From: an uncultured Methylococcaceae bacterium
GTDB lineage: Bacteria; Pseudomonadota; Gammaproteobacteria; Methylococcales; Methylomonadaceae
Assembly: GCA_903945375.1 (NCBI GenBank)
Contig: CAJAVP010000104.1
Coordinates: 1 to 64,000 of the forward strand
DNA length: 64,000 nucleotides
Direction of reading: 5' to 3'
How positions within the stretch are numbered: the first letter of the stretch is position 1; every line of letters begins with the position of its first letter. Positions 20,335-30,991 of the stretch are shown piece by piece. Made by a program: the position numbers and the translations under genes. The notes under the pieces were generated by a model, which was not told the origin of the DNA, searched no databases, and saw only the letters and a list, made by a program, of their open reading frames with translations.

Positions 20335-22812
20335 ATGACTAGAAACCATGACAACTTTTTGTTTTTTTGCTATAACAACACCATCGCCTCATTGTTCACG
20401 TATGCACATAACTATCCGATGTCTATAAATTTTCTTTTCTCAGAACCAAACTGGATTACACCGTATTTACTTAGCAACAGGATAGATTGGGAACGCATGT
20501 TTGAAAGTATCGTTTGTTTTGGTTTACAGATTTTAATCGGTCAAGTGCTGTTAGTTGGCTGGCTGCCCAATTCAATCGGTTTATTCACTCAAACGTATTG
20601 GTTATTCTTATTTGTATTTTGGGCGGCATATCGCTTAGGTTGGCAAGGCGTGGCTTTTGTGATTGTCATTGCGGGTGTGCAAGCGTTTTATGGCGGCTTA
20701 CATGGCGTGGGGGTTTTTGGCAACGATTTTGTACAGACTTACGGGTTAAAGACAGTGATTTTTCTTTTGAGCTTACTGCTTGCAGGTTTAGGCTTTAATA
20801 GCATTCTTAATCACTATAATCACGTACAGAGTGAATTACGCAAAGTGTTTGAAGCGGTAAATAGCAACTCTAATCCCATTATTTTATTGGATAATCAACA
20901 GAAATTTTATTACGTCAATCCTGCTTTTGAAGCACTATTAGGTTACTCCCTAGCAGAAATAAAAGGGCAGACCACCGACTTAATTTTGCCCGAGATCGAC
21001 GATATTCCCGTGAATAGAATTTTAAATGAAGAGGTACTCCAGTCAAAAGAGGGTCTTTTAATACCGGTAAAAATTGATTTTGCGCCCATTAAAGATAAGC
21101 GTAATCGCCCCATCGGTATGGTCTGTAACCTAACCGATGTGACTGAAATCAGGAAAATTCTCAAGGCAGAATCCGAAAGCAAAGCGCAATGGTTGTCGTT
21201 GTTCAATCACATGAGTAACGCGTTTTCATTACATCAGGTTATTCGTGATGACGATGATCGTGTTGTGGACTACACATTTTTAGAGGTGAATCCCGCATTT
21301 GAAAAAATGACAGGGCTTGCCAAAGAGCTTTTTATAGGGAAAAAGGCGAGCGATGTTTTGCCGAAATGGGAACACCATTTAATCGATCATTTTGCAACAG
21401 TCATCAATACGGGCAAATCACATCATACCGATACCTATGATAAGCGGTCTAAACGTTGGTATTCCCTCTATGCTTATTCTCCTGCCAATGAGCAATTCGC
21501 TGTCATTTCAGAAGATATTACGCAACGCAAATTAATGGAGGACTCGCTACGAAAAAGCGAGGAGCGGTTTAAACTGCTTTTTAATGCGATACCAGATCCG
21601 CTTTTTTTGACCCGATGTACTGATGGTCAATTTCTGGATGTCAATCGCATGGCTTGTGAAACTCTTGGCTATACGCAAAGCGAACTACTTACTAAAGGGC
21701 CAGCCGACATCGATTCACCGGAATTTCAAGATAAAGTAGCCGAACGGGTGACCGCATTACAGACTTACGGTAAGCTGATTTTTGAGTCTGCACATATCAC
21801 TAAAATGGGCGATGTGATACCGGTTGAAATCAATAGCCAAATTATTCATTTAGATGATCAGCCGGTTCTTTTATCGTTAGCCAGAGATTGTCGTGAACGC
21901 AAACAAGCCGAACAAACCTTACGTTTGGCGGCCAGTGTGTTCGCCCATGCCCGTGAAAGCGTTATTATCACAGATTCCAGTGGCAATATTATCAATGTCA
22001 ATGAGGCCTTTAGTCAGTGTACGGGGTATACACGAGAAGAAGTCTTAGGCAAAAATCCGCGTATCCTGAGTTCAGGTCATCAAAATTCAGAGTTTTATCA
22101 AGAGTTGTGGCAATCGATACAACGAACAGGGACATGGAAAGGTGAAGTTTGGAATCGCACCAAGAGCGGTGAAATTTATGCCGCGCTGCTTAATATCGTC
22201 GCGGTGAAGGATAAACAAGATAATGTGACCCACTTTATTTCTCTCGCAATCGAAATTACACATATTCGAGAATATCAAAAATCTCTCGAATATATGGCGC
22301 AACATGACGTGCTAACGGGCTTACCCAATCGCCTCTTATTAATTGATCGTTTACATCAAGCCATTGAATCATCAAAACGTAATCAGTTAATGCTGGCGGT
22401 ATGCTATTTGGATTTAGATGGCTTTAAACCAATTAACGATAAGCTGGGTCATAAAGCCGGAGATCGTGTTTTGGTTGAAATCGCCAAACGTCTCAGTGAA
22501 ACGGTGCGCCAGATGGACACAGTGGCACGTTTGGGTGGCGATGAATTTGTCGTGTTATTGCTAGCTCAAGAACAAGAAAATGCTTTTCTACCCTTAATAA
22601 ATCGCTTGTTAGCCATTATTTCAGCGCCCATTCTCATCGATCAACACACCTGTTCAGTGAGTGCAAGCATTGGTATTAGCGTGTTTCCGCAACATGCTCA
22701 AGACTCTGATACCTTGTTAGCCCACGCCGATGCCGCCATGTATCGCGCTAAACGTCAGGGTAAAAATCGTTATGCGTTGTGGCAATCCACCACCACTAAA
22801 GCGACTGACTGA
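20335..22812 (+). CDS. Membrane multi-PAS diguanylate cyclase
   Basis: N-terminal TM region, several PAS domains, GGDEF motif (VARLGGDEFVVLL); true start may be internal. Confidence 0.9.
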   Translation: MTRNHDNFLFFCYNNTIASLFTYAHNYPMSINFLFSEPNWITPYLLSNRIDWERMFESIVCFGLQILIGQVLLVGWLPNSIGLFTQTYWLFLFVFWAAYRLGWQGVAFVIVIAGVQAFYGGLHGVGVFGNDFVQTYGLKTVIFLLSLLLAGLGFNSILNHYNHVQSELRKVFEAVNSNSNPIILLDNQQKFYYVNPAFEALLGYSLAEIKGQTTDLILPEIDDIPVNRILNEEVLQSKEGLLIPVKIDFAPIKDKRNRPIGMVCNLTDVTEIRKILKAESESKAQWLSLFNHMSNAFSLHQVIRDDDDRVVDYTFLEVNPAFEKMTGLAKELFIGKKASDVLPKWEHHLIDHFATVINTGKSHHTDTYDKRSKRWYSLYAYSPANEQFAVISEDITQRKLMEDSLRKSEERFKLLFNAIPDPLFLTRCTDGQFLDVNRMACETLGYTQSELLTKGPADIDSPEFQDKVAERVTALQTYGKLIFESAHITKMGDVIPVEINSQIIHLDDQPVLLSLARDCRERKQAEQTLRLAASVFAHARESVIITDSSGNIINVNEAFSQCTGYTREEVLGKNPRILSSGHQNSEFYQELWQSIQRTGTWKGEVWNRTKSGEIYAALLNIVAVKDKQDNVTHFISLAIEITHIREYQKSLEYMAQHDVLTGLPNRLLLIDRLHQAIESSKRNQLMLAVCYLDLDGFKPINDKLGHKAGDRVLVEIAKRLSETVRQMDTVARLGGDEFVVLLLAQEQENAFLPLINRLLAIISAPILIDQHTCSVSASIGISVFPQHAQDSDTLLAHADAAMYRAKRQGKNRYALWQSTTTKATD

Positions 22813-22888
22813 TATTAATACTCCCGTATATTCCTTGGTTGAACTACTAATATTTCCATCTCCTTGTGTCAATTTGTAAGTAATGAGG

Positions 22889-22915
22889 TAAAGTATTTTT
22901 TGGCATAGCCGATAT
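22889..22915 (+). promoter_or_regulatory. Sigma-28 (FliA) type promoter
   Basis: TAAAGTAT-N11-GCCGATAT versus consensus TAAAGTTT-N11-GCCGATAA, 53 bp upstream of the fliS ATG. Confidence 0.75.
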
Positions 22916-22967
22916 AAACGCCACGTGATTTAATTACGTTGTATGCTAATAAAGAATAGGAAAGCCA

Positions 22968-23360
22968 ATGAATGCTATATCAGCGATGAAACAATACCAA
23001 CAAGTCAGTATCCAAAGCGGGATAATGGATGCATCTCCACATCGTCTTGTACAAATGCTGATGGAAGGTTTTTTAGAACGGATCGCTTTTGCAAAAGGTA
23101 ATATCGACCGTAAAGAAATTGCCAAAAAAGGAGAAAATATCAGCCGAGCCATCACCATCGTGAATGGTCTCCAATCCTCTCTCAATAAAGAAGCCGGCGG
23201 CGATCTTGCCGAGAATTTGAGCAATCTCTACGATTATATGTCGCTACGTTTGGTACTTGCTAATAGCAATAATGACATCAGCATGTTAGACGAGGTGGCT
23301 CGCTTAATGCTGGAAATAAAGAGTGGCTGGGATAATATGCCCGAAGAATATAAGCGTTAA
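22968..23360 (+). CDS. fliS: Flagellar export chaperone FliS
   Basis: AMKQYQQVSIQSGIMDASPHRLVQMLMEGFLERIAFAKG. Confidence 0.93.
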   Translation: MNAISAMKQYQQVSIQSGIMDASPHRLVQMLMEGFLERIAFAKGNIDRKEIAKKGENISRAITIVNGLQSSLNKEAGGDLAENLSNLYDYMSLRLVLANSNNDISMLDEVARLMLEIKSGWDNMPEEYKR

Positions 23361-23366
23361 TAAGCG

Positions 23367-23672
23367 ATGACTGAGCAAATCAACGTGCTAGAGCAACTTT
23401 TGACCTTAACCAACACCCTGCTAGAAAAAGCTTTGCAGGATAATTGGGAAGAAGTTTTCATGTTAGAGTCAACGCAACGCGAGTTAGTTGAGCTTTTGTT
23501 TAATGATGAGGGTGTAAACCCCAGTGATGACAAATTCTCTCAAGGGATTAAGGAATTAATCCTTATCAATGAACAAGTCATGCGGCTCGGTAATCAGCAG
23601 AAGCAAAAGCTCGCAACTGACTTACACAAAATAGATCAAGGAAAGAAAGCGCTAACAGCCTATAGCCTCTAA
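23367..23672 (+). CDS. FliT-like flagellar protein
   Basis: Small helical protein immediately 3' of fliS; LLEKALQDNWEEVFMLESTQRELVELLF. Confidence 0.65.
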   Translation: MTEQINVLEQLLTLTNTLLEKALQDNWEEVFMLESTQRELVELLFNDEGVNPSDDKFSQGIKELILINEQVMRLGNQQKQKLATDLHKIDQGKKALTAYSL

Positions 23673-23704
23673 GCTTAACGTGACGGCTTGTCTTTGTACC
23701 CACC

Positions 23705-23920
23705 AGCAATTCTCATTATGACATTCAACGTAAACAAGGAGTGCAGACTCTGCCTGCAAGTCAATACGTGCAAGCAGTTAGTAGTCATGCTCATTATGAC
23801 TGGAACAATAGCTTGATTAGGAATGAGCATGAAATAAAGTGAACAACTGTGTCCGGCTGGAGTGCAAGCTTCGCCTGCACTCCGACTATTGGTAACTTGC
23901 CCAAGTTATTTCAGTATATC
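23705..23920 (+). repeat. Dispersed repeat family copy R1
   Basis: AGCAATTCTCATTATGACATTCAACG, TCATGCTCATTATGACTGGAACAAT and CCGACTATTGGTAACTTGCCCAAGTTATT modules shared with copies at 30.8, 34.9 and 60.2 kb. Confidence 0.75.
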
Positions 23921-24215
23921 GACAACAATACCTCGCTATCCATGAATGGGCTCACAACATCAAAAAAACGACTATGAAATTTCTTAGAATTTTATGTGGC
24001 ATTACACCATTCGCCACATTTTAGAGAACCCCACTAAATCAAGGCTTACAGCCATAAGTGCCATCATGTAGCACTTATTAACTATTGACAAAAACACCTC
24101 CGTTTATCTGGGTTCGTCTCAATCAAGCTAAAAAACTTGCACATCGAGTTTTATATACAAAATGCTACGCTTTAGCTTAATATCGGTCTTTATCGATCAT
24201 TTTAGGACACATACG

Positions 24216-25337
24216 ATGACCCTAACTAAGGAAAACACTCTGCCGCAAAAGACTATCCTCATCGTCGATGACACACCGGACAACCTCGCCGTACTTGGTG
24301 AGTTGCTAATGCCGTATTATAAAGTCCGCATAGCTAACTCAGGCGCCAGAGCATTAGCTTCTGCAATTATAGAGCCGCTCCCAGACCTCATCCTGCTGGA
24401 CATCATGATGCCAGGAATGGACGGTTATGAAGTTCTGAAAAGGCTGAAGGAAACCCCCGATACACGAGAAATCCCAGTAATTTTCATTACCGCACTTGAT
24501 CAGACGGAAGACGAGAAAGAAGGTCTTGCACTTGGTGCCGTGGATTACATCTCCAAGCCAATCAGACCTCCGATCATCCTGGCCCGGATAAAAGGGCAGC
24601 TCGATATTAAGGAAGCCCGTGACCTGCTTCGCGACAAAAATAGCTGGCTTGAAAACGAAGTCAGGCGGCGCATCTACCAGTATCAGAAAGTCCAAGACAT
24701 CAGTATGCGGGCTTTAGCAAGTCTTGCTGAAACCCGTGACAACGAAACGGGCAATCATATCCTGCGCACACAAGGGTATGTGAACGTCCTCGCCAAGGAA
24801 TTGGCGACCCTACCTGAATACTCACAAAGCCTGACTCCGGCGCTCATCGAAGTCTACACCAAGGCCGCACCCTTGCATGATATTGGCAAAGTCGGTATCC
24901 CAGATTATGTCCTACACAAGCCAGGAAAGCATACTCCTGAGGAGTGGGAAATCATGAAAACCCATGCTAAGGTGGGCGCTGATGCAATTTGGCGAGCTAT
25001 TCAGGGTGAGGATGACATGGAGGTGGTCAATTTTTTATGCGTGGCAATTGACATTGCAGGCAATCACCATGAAAAGTGGGATGGTAGCGGTTATCCTAAT
25101 GGACTCAGTGGCACATACATCCCCCTTTCCGCCAGACTGATGGCGCTGGCTGATGTCTTTGATGCCCTTATCAGCAAGCGTGTATACAAACCCGCCTTTT
25201 CCATGGAAAAAGCCACCGAGATCATCCTCGCTGGCCGTGGCTCGCATTTCGATCCCGATGTTGTTGACGCATTTATTACCAGGGCCGATGATTTCCGCAC
25301 CATAGCCGGACGTTATGCAGACCCGCATGATGAATAA
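24216..25337 (+). CDS. Response regulator with HD-GYP domain (c-di-GMP phosphodiesterase candidate)
   Basis: REC (ILIVDDTPDNLAVL, LILLDIMMPGMDGYEVL) plus HD-GYP (HDIGKVGIPDYVLHKPGKHTPEEW, HHEKWDGSGYP); ATG at 24216 preferred over 24162. Confidence 0.92.
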   Translation: MTLTKENTLPQKTILIVDDTPDNLAVLGELLMPYYKVRIANSGARALASAIIEPLPDLILLDIMMPGMDGYEVLKRLKETPDTREIPVIFITALDQTEDEKEGLALGAVDYISKPIRPPIILARIKGQLDIKEARDLLRDKNSWLENEVRRRIYQYQKVQDISMRALASLAETRDNETGNHILRTQGYVNVLAKELATLPEYSQSLTPALIEVYTKAAPLHDIGKVGIPDYVLHKPGKHTPEEWEIMKTHAKVGADAIWRAIQGEDDMEVVNFLCVAIDIAGNHHEKWDGSGYPNGLSGTYIPLSARLMALADVFDALISKRVYKPAFSMEKATEIILAGRGSHFDPDVVDAFITRADDFRTIAGRYADPHDE

Positions 25338-26316
25338 CCGCAGCCTTTTCAGCCGTCGCGGCTTCCTGCATTTGGCCGCCAGTTCGCTGCTTGTGGCGGC
25401 AATGGATAAACTTGTAGGATGTGCCAACGGTCAACCGCTCAGGGTTGCTGCACAAGCAACCTGGCCTGGTTATGCCCTGATGTATTTGGCTAGGAGGCAA
25501 GGCTTATTTTCCGAGAAAGAGGTGGCATTGTTAAATACCACTGGCCTCAGCCAATCCACTGCCATGCTGTTGAACGGCGAGGCCGACGCTGCTGCGATTA
25601 CGCTGGACGAAGTGTTGCACGTTATCGGCGAAGGCGTTCCACTTAGCGTATTGGTGATACTTGATGTTTCAGCCGGTGGCGATGCCGTATTGGCTAGGGA
25701 ATGGATCACAAACTTGGCCAACCTCAAAGGTAGGACCATCGGTGTGGAGAACTCCAACCTAGGTGCCATAATGCTGGCCAAGCTGCTGGAAGCGGCCGAA
25801 CTGAAGCGCGAGGACGTTAAAATTGTGCCTATGAGGCTTGATCATTTGGAAAGTCTTGAGCATAATCGCCTAGATGCCATCATCACCTACGAACCCAACC
25901 CCACCCTGCTCGAAAAAATGGGTTTCGTGCGGCTGTTTGATACGCGTAGCCTGCCTAACCTTATCGTGGATCTGCTCGCGGTGCGTCAGGATCGGGAAAA
26001 GCAGCATGCCCATGCCCTACAATCGTTGATAAAAGGGCATTTCCAAGCGCTCAAGTTGTGGCAGATCAACCCGGATGACACGGCTTACCATTTGGGGGTT
26101 ATTATGGATACCCCTGTTGAGGATGTTAAAAAGTCGTTCTATGGGCTCAACCTGCCGGACATTAACTACAATATCCACTACCTAACCGCACCCGCCGATG
26201 AACTTAACCAATCCGTAAGTGAAATTAGCAACATTATGCAGCGGGAAGGGCTGATTAAGCATCCTGTAAGAAATGATCGGTTATTTATCACGGACTACCT
26301 GCCAGAAGGTTTTTAA
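25327..26316 (+). CDS. NMT1/THI5-like ABC-type substrate-binding protein
   Basis: [16 protein letters not shown] signal; [26 protein letters not shown]; overlaps 3' end of the HD-GYP gene. Confidence 0.85.
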   Translation: MMNNRSLFSRRGFLHLAASSLLVAAMDKLVGCANGQPLRVAAQATWPGYALMYLARRQGLFSEKEVALLNTTGLSQSTAMLLNGEADAAAITLDEVLHVIGEGVPLSVLVILDVSAGGDAVLAREWITNLANLKGRTIGVENSNLGAIMLAKLLEAAELKREDVKIVPMRLDHLESLEHNRLDAIITYEPNPTLLEKMGFVRLFDTRSLPNLIVDLLAVRQDREKQHAHALQSLIKGHFQALKLWQINPDDTAYHLGVIMDTPVEDVKKSFYGLNLPDINYNIHYLTAPADELNQSVSEISNIMQREGLIKHPVRNDRLFITDYLPEGF

Positions 26317-29300
26317 TGCGTATGCTGTGCCTGATACTAGCCGTGCTTTTTTTAACGCCAATGGCAGGAAACACTGCACAGCCGATACCGTTGAAAATCG
26401 GCATACTAGCAACACTCGCAGTGGATCAAGAAAACGTCCGATGGCAGCCTTTGGCAGTGTACCTAAATGGCGTCCTCACCGGCGTTGAGACCAGCGTTCA
26501 TGCCTACAATTTCAAAGGCATGGAGCAGGCGATCCTGAGCCATAACGTCGACATCGTCATCACCGACCCTGCCGAATACTTAGTTTATTCACACCGCATA
26601 GGGTTGTCCCCGCCTATCGCCACCCTCGTAGAAATTAATGACGGCAAGCCATTGCAAGGGTTTGGCGGAACTATTTTAGTCCGCAGTGAACGCGCCGAAC
26701 TAAAAAATCTGGAGGACTTACGCCACCAACGCATTGCTGCGGCTGACAAAGGATCGCTGGCAGGTTTTCAGATGCAGGCTTATGAGCTGGCAAAGAAAAA
26801 TATCCAGTTACCACAAGATGCCACCGTAATCTTTACTGACCTGCCCCATGAAAACATGTTACAAACCCTACTGGATGGCAGGGCTGATGCCGCCTTCGTC
26901 CGTAGCGGGTTGCTGGAAACATGGCTGAGTGAAGGTAAGGTCAAGCCGGGGCAATTGCGCGTCATCAATCAAGTCGGCTACCCCGGTTATCCTTATGCGC
27001 TATCGACGCCGATCTACCCGAATTGGCTCGTCGCCACCATGCGCCAACTCGACCTGGAATTGGCAGAGCGCCTTGCTGCTGCTTTATTGCTTATGCCGAA
27101 ATCCCCAAGCATTGGTATTCACGGTTTCACACTGCCCTATAATTATGAACCGGTGGGCGAAATTACTCGCGCCCTCAAAATGCCGCCCTATGATAAGGAG
27201 CCGCCAGTAACCTTGGCGCAGATATGGCGTGACTATAGGCTGATGATTATAGAGGCGTTGGTCGGCCTGGCATTTATTGCTGTTCTGTTTGTGCTATTGC
27301 TGATTTACATAGCCCGCCTTCGAAAATCAAGGCAGGAAAGCGAACGCAACGCGCTGAGGATGGAACGGGAACGTACCCGTTTGCGTACACTACTGCACAC
27401 ACTTCCTGATATGGTGTGGCTGAAAAACCCCAAGGGTGTTTACGAATTTTGTAACCCTAATTTCGAAGCCTTGTTGGGAACCGGCGAAGGGCACATCATT
27501 GGCAAAACTGATTACGATTTTTTCGACAAGGAACAGGCCGACATTTTCCGTGCAAAAGATCAGGCCGCTATGGCGGCTGATAAGCCTATCACCAATGAAG
27601 AATGGTTAAGCCTCAAAAACGGCAGTTACCGTGGCCTTTTCCAAACCATCAAGACTCCAGTCAAGGACATCAGAGGGCAGCTGATTGGCATTCTCGGCGT
27701 GGCCCGCGATGTTACACAGTTGCGTGAAATTCAAGTAGCCCTCGGCGAGCGCGTCAAAGAACAAAAGTGCCTTGTCAACGTCTTCCGGGCTACTGAAGAT
27801 CTGGATACCCCCTTGCCTGAAGTGCTGCAAACCATTGTTGGGCTGCTGCCCCCCGCGTGGATGTGTCCAGATGTCGCCGCTGCCATGATCGAATGGGATG
27901 GCCAATCTTTCAGCACATCCGGCTTCAGGCAAGGTGTCTCGGTACAGACGGCCGAGTTTCTGGCCTCTGGCAATCGACCAGGACGCATCAGTGTGTGTTA
28001 TTTAGAACTCCGCCCTTTGCAGCAGGAAGGGCCGTTCTTGCAGGAAGAGCGCATATTGATCGACTCGGTGGCACAACAGATCGCCCGATTCATCGAAAGA
28101 AAAGCATTGCAGACCCAACTCATCACGGAACGCGAGCGCCTGCAAAACATCATCGACAGCACCCATGCCGGCACCTGGGAATGGAATCTGCAAACTGGAG
28201 AGACCTTGTTCAACGAGCGCTGGGCTGAAATTTTCGGGTACAAGCTGGAAGAACTTATCCCCTTTACTGTTGAGAGCTGGAGGCAATTTGTCCATCCGGA
28301 CGACATTAAACATGCCAATAAATTGCTGGATAAGCATTTGGCCGGTAAATCCGACTATTACGAATGCGATGTCCGCATGCGGCACAAGGATGGCTACTGG
28401 ATATGGGTCGCTGACCGAGGCAGGGTGACGCGCCGCGATGACCAAGGTAGCCCCGTCATCATTAGTGGCACCCATGTGGAGATTAACGAACGTAAAGAAG
28501 CTGAACAACGCCTGCAAGAAAGCGAGCAGCGTTTCCGCAGTTTGTTTTCCGAATCCAAACAGCCCATGTTGCTGAACGAAAACAGGCACTTTATTGACGC
28601 CAATCGAGCCACGCTGGAGCTGCTTGGTTACGATACCCTGGCAGAATTTCAGGGCGCTTCCCCAGCGCAAATTTCCCCTGAATTTCAGCCAGATGGCAAG
28701 CGTTCCTCCGACAAGGTCATTGAAGTTGAAGAGATAGCCTTTAAGAAAGGCTGCCATCGTTTCGAGTGGGAACACCTTAAGAAAAACGGTGAACACTTTT
28801 TTGTCGAAGTTATGCTCACGGCGATAAACTTTGGTTCAATGCTCCAGCTCCACGTAGTCTGGACAGACATCACCGAGAAAAAACGCACTGAGCAGGAACT
28901 CGAAAAGTATCGCTTGCACCTTGAGGAACTTGTGAAGAACCGGACGAGTGAACTTGAAACAGCTAGACAGGAGGCGGTAGCGGCAAATCAGTCGAAGAGT
29001 ATTTTTCTGGCCAATATGAGCCACGAAATCCGCACACCGATGAACGCGATCATTGGTTTCTCGCACCTGCTGGAGGGACAAATAAAGCAGCCGGAGCAAA
29101 GGGATAAACTCAACAAAATCATTGGTGCGAGTAAGCACTTGCTCGGTATTATCAATGACATTCTAGACCTTTCCAAGATCGAAGCCGAAAAGCTTACGCT
29201 TGAAGAGGTTACCTTCTTGGTATCGACCACAATCAACCATGTGACCAGCATGATAGCCGGCCGCTGTGCAGAAAAAGGAATCCAACTTATTGAAGAAATA

Positions 29301-30782
29301 GACCCTCGGTTGAACAAGCTTCCACTGGTTGGTGATCAGCTACGCTTAGGTCAGATATTGCTCAATTATGTGGGCAATGCCGTCAAATTTACCGACCAAG
29401 GAAGCATCACACTGCGAGCCAAAGTATTTTCAAAAAATCAACAGTACGCAACGCTTCGTTTCGAGGTTCAAGATACCGGCATAGGCATCAGCGCCGATAA
29501 TATCGTGAAACTATTTTCCGCATTTGAACAGGCCGAAGCCTCTACCACCCGCAAATATGGCGGTACGGGTTTAGGCTTAGCCATTTCCAGAAAGCTGACG
29601 CAACTGATGGGTGGTGAAACTGGCGTCATAAGCGCGCTGGGGCAAGGCAGTACATTTTGGTTCACTGTGGTGATGAAATTAGGTTCTGCAAATGACTTAC
29701 CGGTTGGAGGCATCGGCCTACAAGCACAATTACGCAAGGATGCACGTATCCTGCTAGTCGAGGATAACGAAATCAACCAAGAAGTGGCAAAAGAAATTCT
29801 CACGGGATTCGGGCTCTCTGTAGACATTGCAAACCATGGCGGCGAGGCATGTGAAAAGATGGTGGATAGCTTCTATGACCTGATACTGATGGATATGCAA
29901 ATGCCCGTCATGGATGGCTTGGATGCCACCCGGAAAATTAGGAGCATGCCCAATGGACATGAAATCCCAATTGTGGCAATGACGGCTAATGCTTTTGAGG
30001 AGGACCGCAAACGCTGCCAAGAAGCCGGCATGTGTGGCTTTGTTTCTAAACCAGTCGATCCGGACCGGTTATCTGCTGTTTTGGCGCAGTGGATTCCGGA
30101 TGCAAGCACTGACCAAAATGAACATCCTGTTCCGAACACAAGCCCCCATCTCAAAGAACAAGCAGTGGATAAGCTTTCAGCAACTGAACAGGAAACTCAA
30201 CATATTGATACTAAGGCTGGTCTGAAATATACCGAAACAGTGGCCACTTACCACGCGATGTTGAGTATGTTTGATCAACGCAACGCAGAATCCCCACAAC
30301 GCATTCGGGAGGCTCTACAAAAGGACGACCGTCGATCTGCAGAAATCATAGCCCATTCACTGAAGGGGGTTGCCGCGATGCTAGGGATGCATGAGCTGCA
30401 AAAGTTAACGGCATCGATCGAGCATCAGATACATTCTGGGACTAGCAAAAAAGATCTGGAGAATGAACTTGTTACATTGGCAGGCGTCATTTCATCAGTA
30501 CTGTATGAAATCAAAGCCATGGGCCTTCACAGGCCGGCTAATTCAGGGACAACCGATAGCGCAAAAGTCAAACAATTGGTGACCGAGGTGGTGAGTCTTC
30601 TGGAAAAAGACGACATGAAAGCTTATTTGCTATGGCGTGAATTAGACCCAATCCTAACCTTAGCCATCAGCGAAAACGATATTGTTTCAGTTAGGCAAAA
30701 AATTGAAAACTTTGATTTCCCCAGTGCCCTGTTGACCTTGAATGCAATTATTGATATGCATCCGGAAATAATAAGTCCCTGA
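26316..30782 (+). CDS. Hybrid sensor histidine kinase: PhnD-like periplasmic sensor, TM, multiple PAS, HisKA/HATPase, REC, HPt
   Basis: PhnD-like N-terminus ([29 protein letters not shown]), [24 protein letters not shown]-box, [14 protein letters not shown]-box, [33 protein letters not shown] HPt; start overlaps previous stop (TAATG). Confidence 0.92.
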   Translation: MRMLCLILAVLFLTPMAGNTAQPIPLKIGILATLAVDQENVRWQPLAVYLNGVLTGVETSVHAYNFKGMEQAILSHNVDIVITDPAEYLVYSHRIGLSPPIATLVEINDGKPLQGFGGTILVRSERAELKNLEDLRHQRIAAADKGSLAGFQMQAYELAKKNIQLPQDATVIFTDLPHENMLQTLLDGRADAAFVRSGLLETWLSEGKVKPGQLRVINQVGYPGYPYALSTPIYPNWLVATMRQLDLELAERLAAALLLMPKSPSIGIHGFTLPYNYEPVGEITRALKMPPYDKEPPVTLAQIWRDYRLMIIEALVGLAFIAVLFVLLLIYIARLRKSRQESERNALRMERERTRLRTLLHTLPDMVWLKNPKGVYEFCNPNFEALLGTGEGHIIGKTDYDFFDKEQADIFRAKDQAAMAADKPITNEEWLSLKNGSYRGLFQTIKTPVKDIRGQLIGILGVARDVTQLREIQVALGERVKEQKCLVNVFRATEDLDTPLPEVLQTIVGLLPPAWMCPDVAAAMIEWDGQSFSTSGFRQGVSVQTAEFLASGNRPGRISVCYLELRPLQQEGPFLQEERILIDSVAQQIARFIERKALQTQLITERERLQNIIDSTHAGTWEWNLQTGETLFNERWAEIFGYKLEELIPFTVESWRQFVHPDDIKHANKLLDKHLAGKSDYYECDVRMRHKDGYWIWVADRGRVTRRDDQGSPVIISGTHVEINERKEAEQRLQESEQRFRSLFSESKQPMLLNENRHFIDANRATLELLGYDTLAEFQGASPAQISPEFQPDGKRSSDKVIEVEEIAFKKGCHRFEWEHLKKNGEHFFVEVMLTAINFGSMLQLHVVWTDITEKKRTEQELEKYRLHLEELVKNRTSELETARQEAVAANQSKSIFLANMSHEIRTPMNAIIGFSHLLEGQIKQPEQRDKLNKIIGASKHLLGIINDILDLSKIEAEKLTLEEVTFLVSTTINHVTSMIAGRCAEKGIQLIEEIDPRLNKLPLVGDQLRLGQILLNYVGNAVKFTDQGSITLRAKVFSKNQQYATLRFEVQDTGIGISADNIVKLFSAFEQAEASTTRKYGGTGLGLAISRKLTQLMGGETGVISALGQGSTFWFTVVMKLGSANDLPVGGIGLQAQLRKDARILLVEDNEINQEVAKEILTGFGLSVDIANHGGEACEKMVDSFYDLILMDMQMPVMDGLDATRKIRSMPNGHEIPIVAMTANAFEEDRKRCQEAGMCGFVSKPVDPDRLSAVLAQWIPDASTDQNEHPVPNTSPHLKEQAVDKLSATEQETQHIDTKAGLKYTETVATYHAMLSMFDQRNAESPQRIREALQKDDRRSAEIIAHSLKGVAAMLGMHELQKLTASIEHQIHSGTSKKDLENELVTLAGVISSVLYEIKAMGLHRPANSGTTDSAKVKQLVTEVVSLLEKDDMKAYLLWRELDPILTLAISENDIVSVRQKIENFDFPSALLTLNAIIDMHPEIISP

Positions 30783-30809
30783 TATTTTTTGGGTAGTGTT
30801 TATGGGATT

Positions 30810-30895
30810 AGCCATTCTCATTATGACATTCAACGGTAAGTATTTAGCCCCCCCTTAGTTAAGAGAGATAGCGAATCTCTGCAGGAATGACAAAT
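30810..30895 (+). repeat. Dispersed repeat family copy R2
   Basis: AGCCATTCTCATTATGACATTCAACG followed by GGTAAGTATTTAGCC...TTAAGAGAGATAGCGAATC...GGAATGAC, shared with R1 and R4. Confidence 0.75.
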
Positions 30896-30945
30896 TAATG
30901 GCAGTAATTTTTAGGAGAGGGCTGAATAATTACATGTTAACCACT

Positions 30946-30982
30946 AGGCTTATTCCCGATCTTCCAGCTTGGGAATAAGCCT
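30946..30982. repeat. Perfect inverted repeat hairpin
   Basis: AGGCTTATTCCC...GGGAATAAGCCT, 12-bp perfect stem. Confidence 0.7.
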
Positions 30983-30991
30983 ATCCAAACA

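Noticed and set aside
28002-28796. 264-aa minus-strand ORF within the hybrid kinase gene
   Set aside because: Lies fully antisense to a well-supported multi-domain CDS; no recognisable domain.
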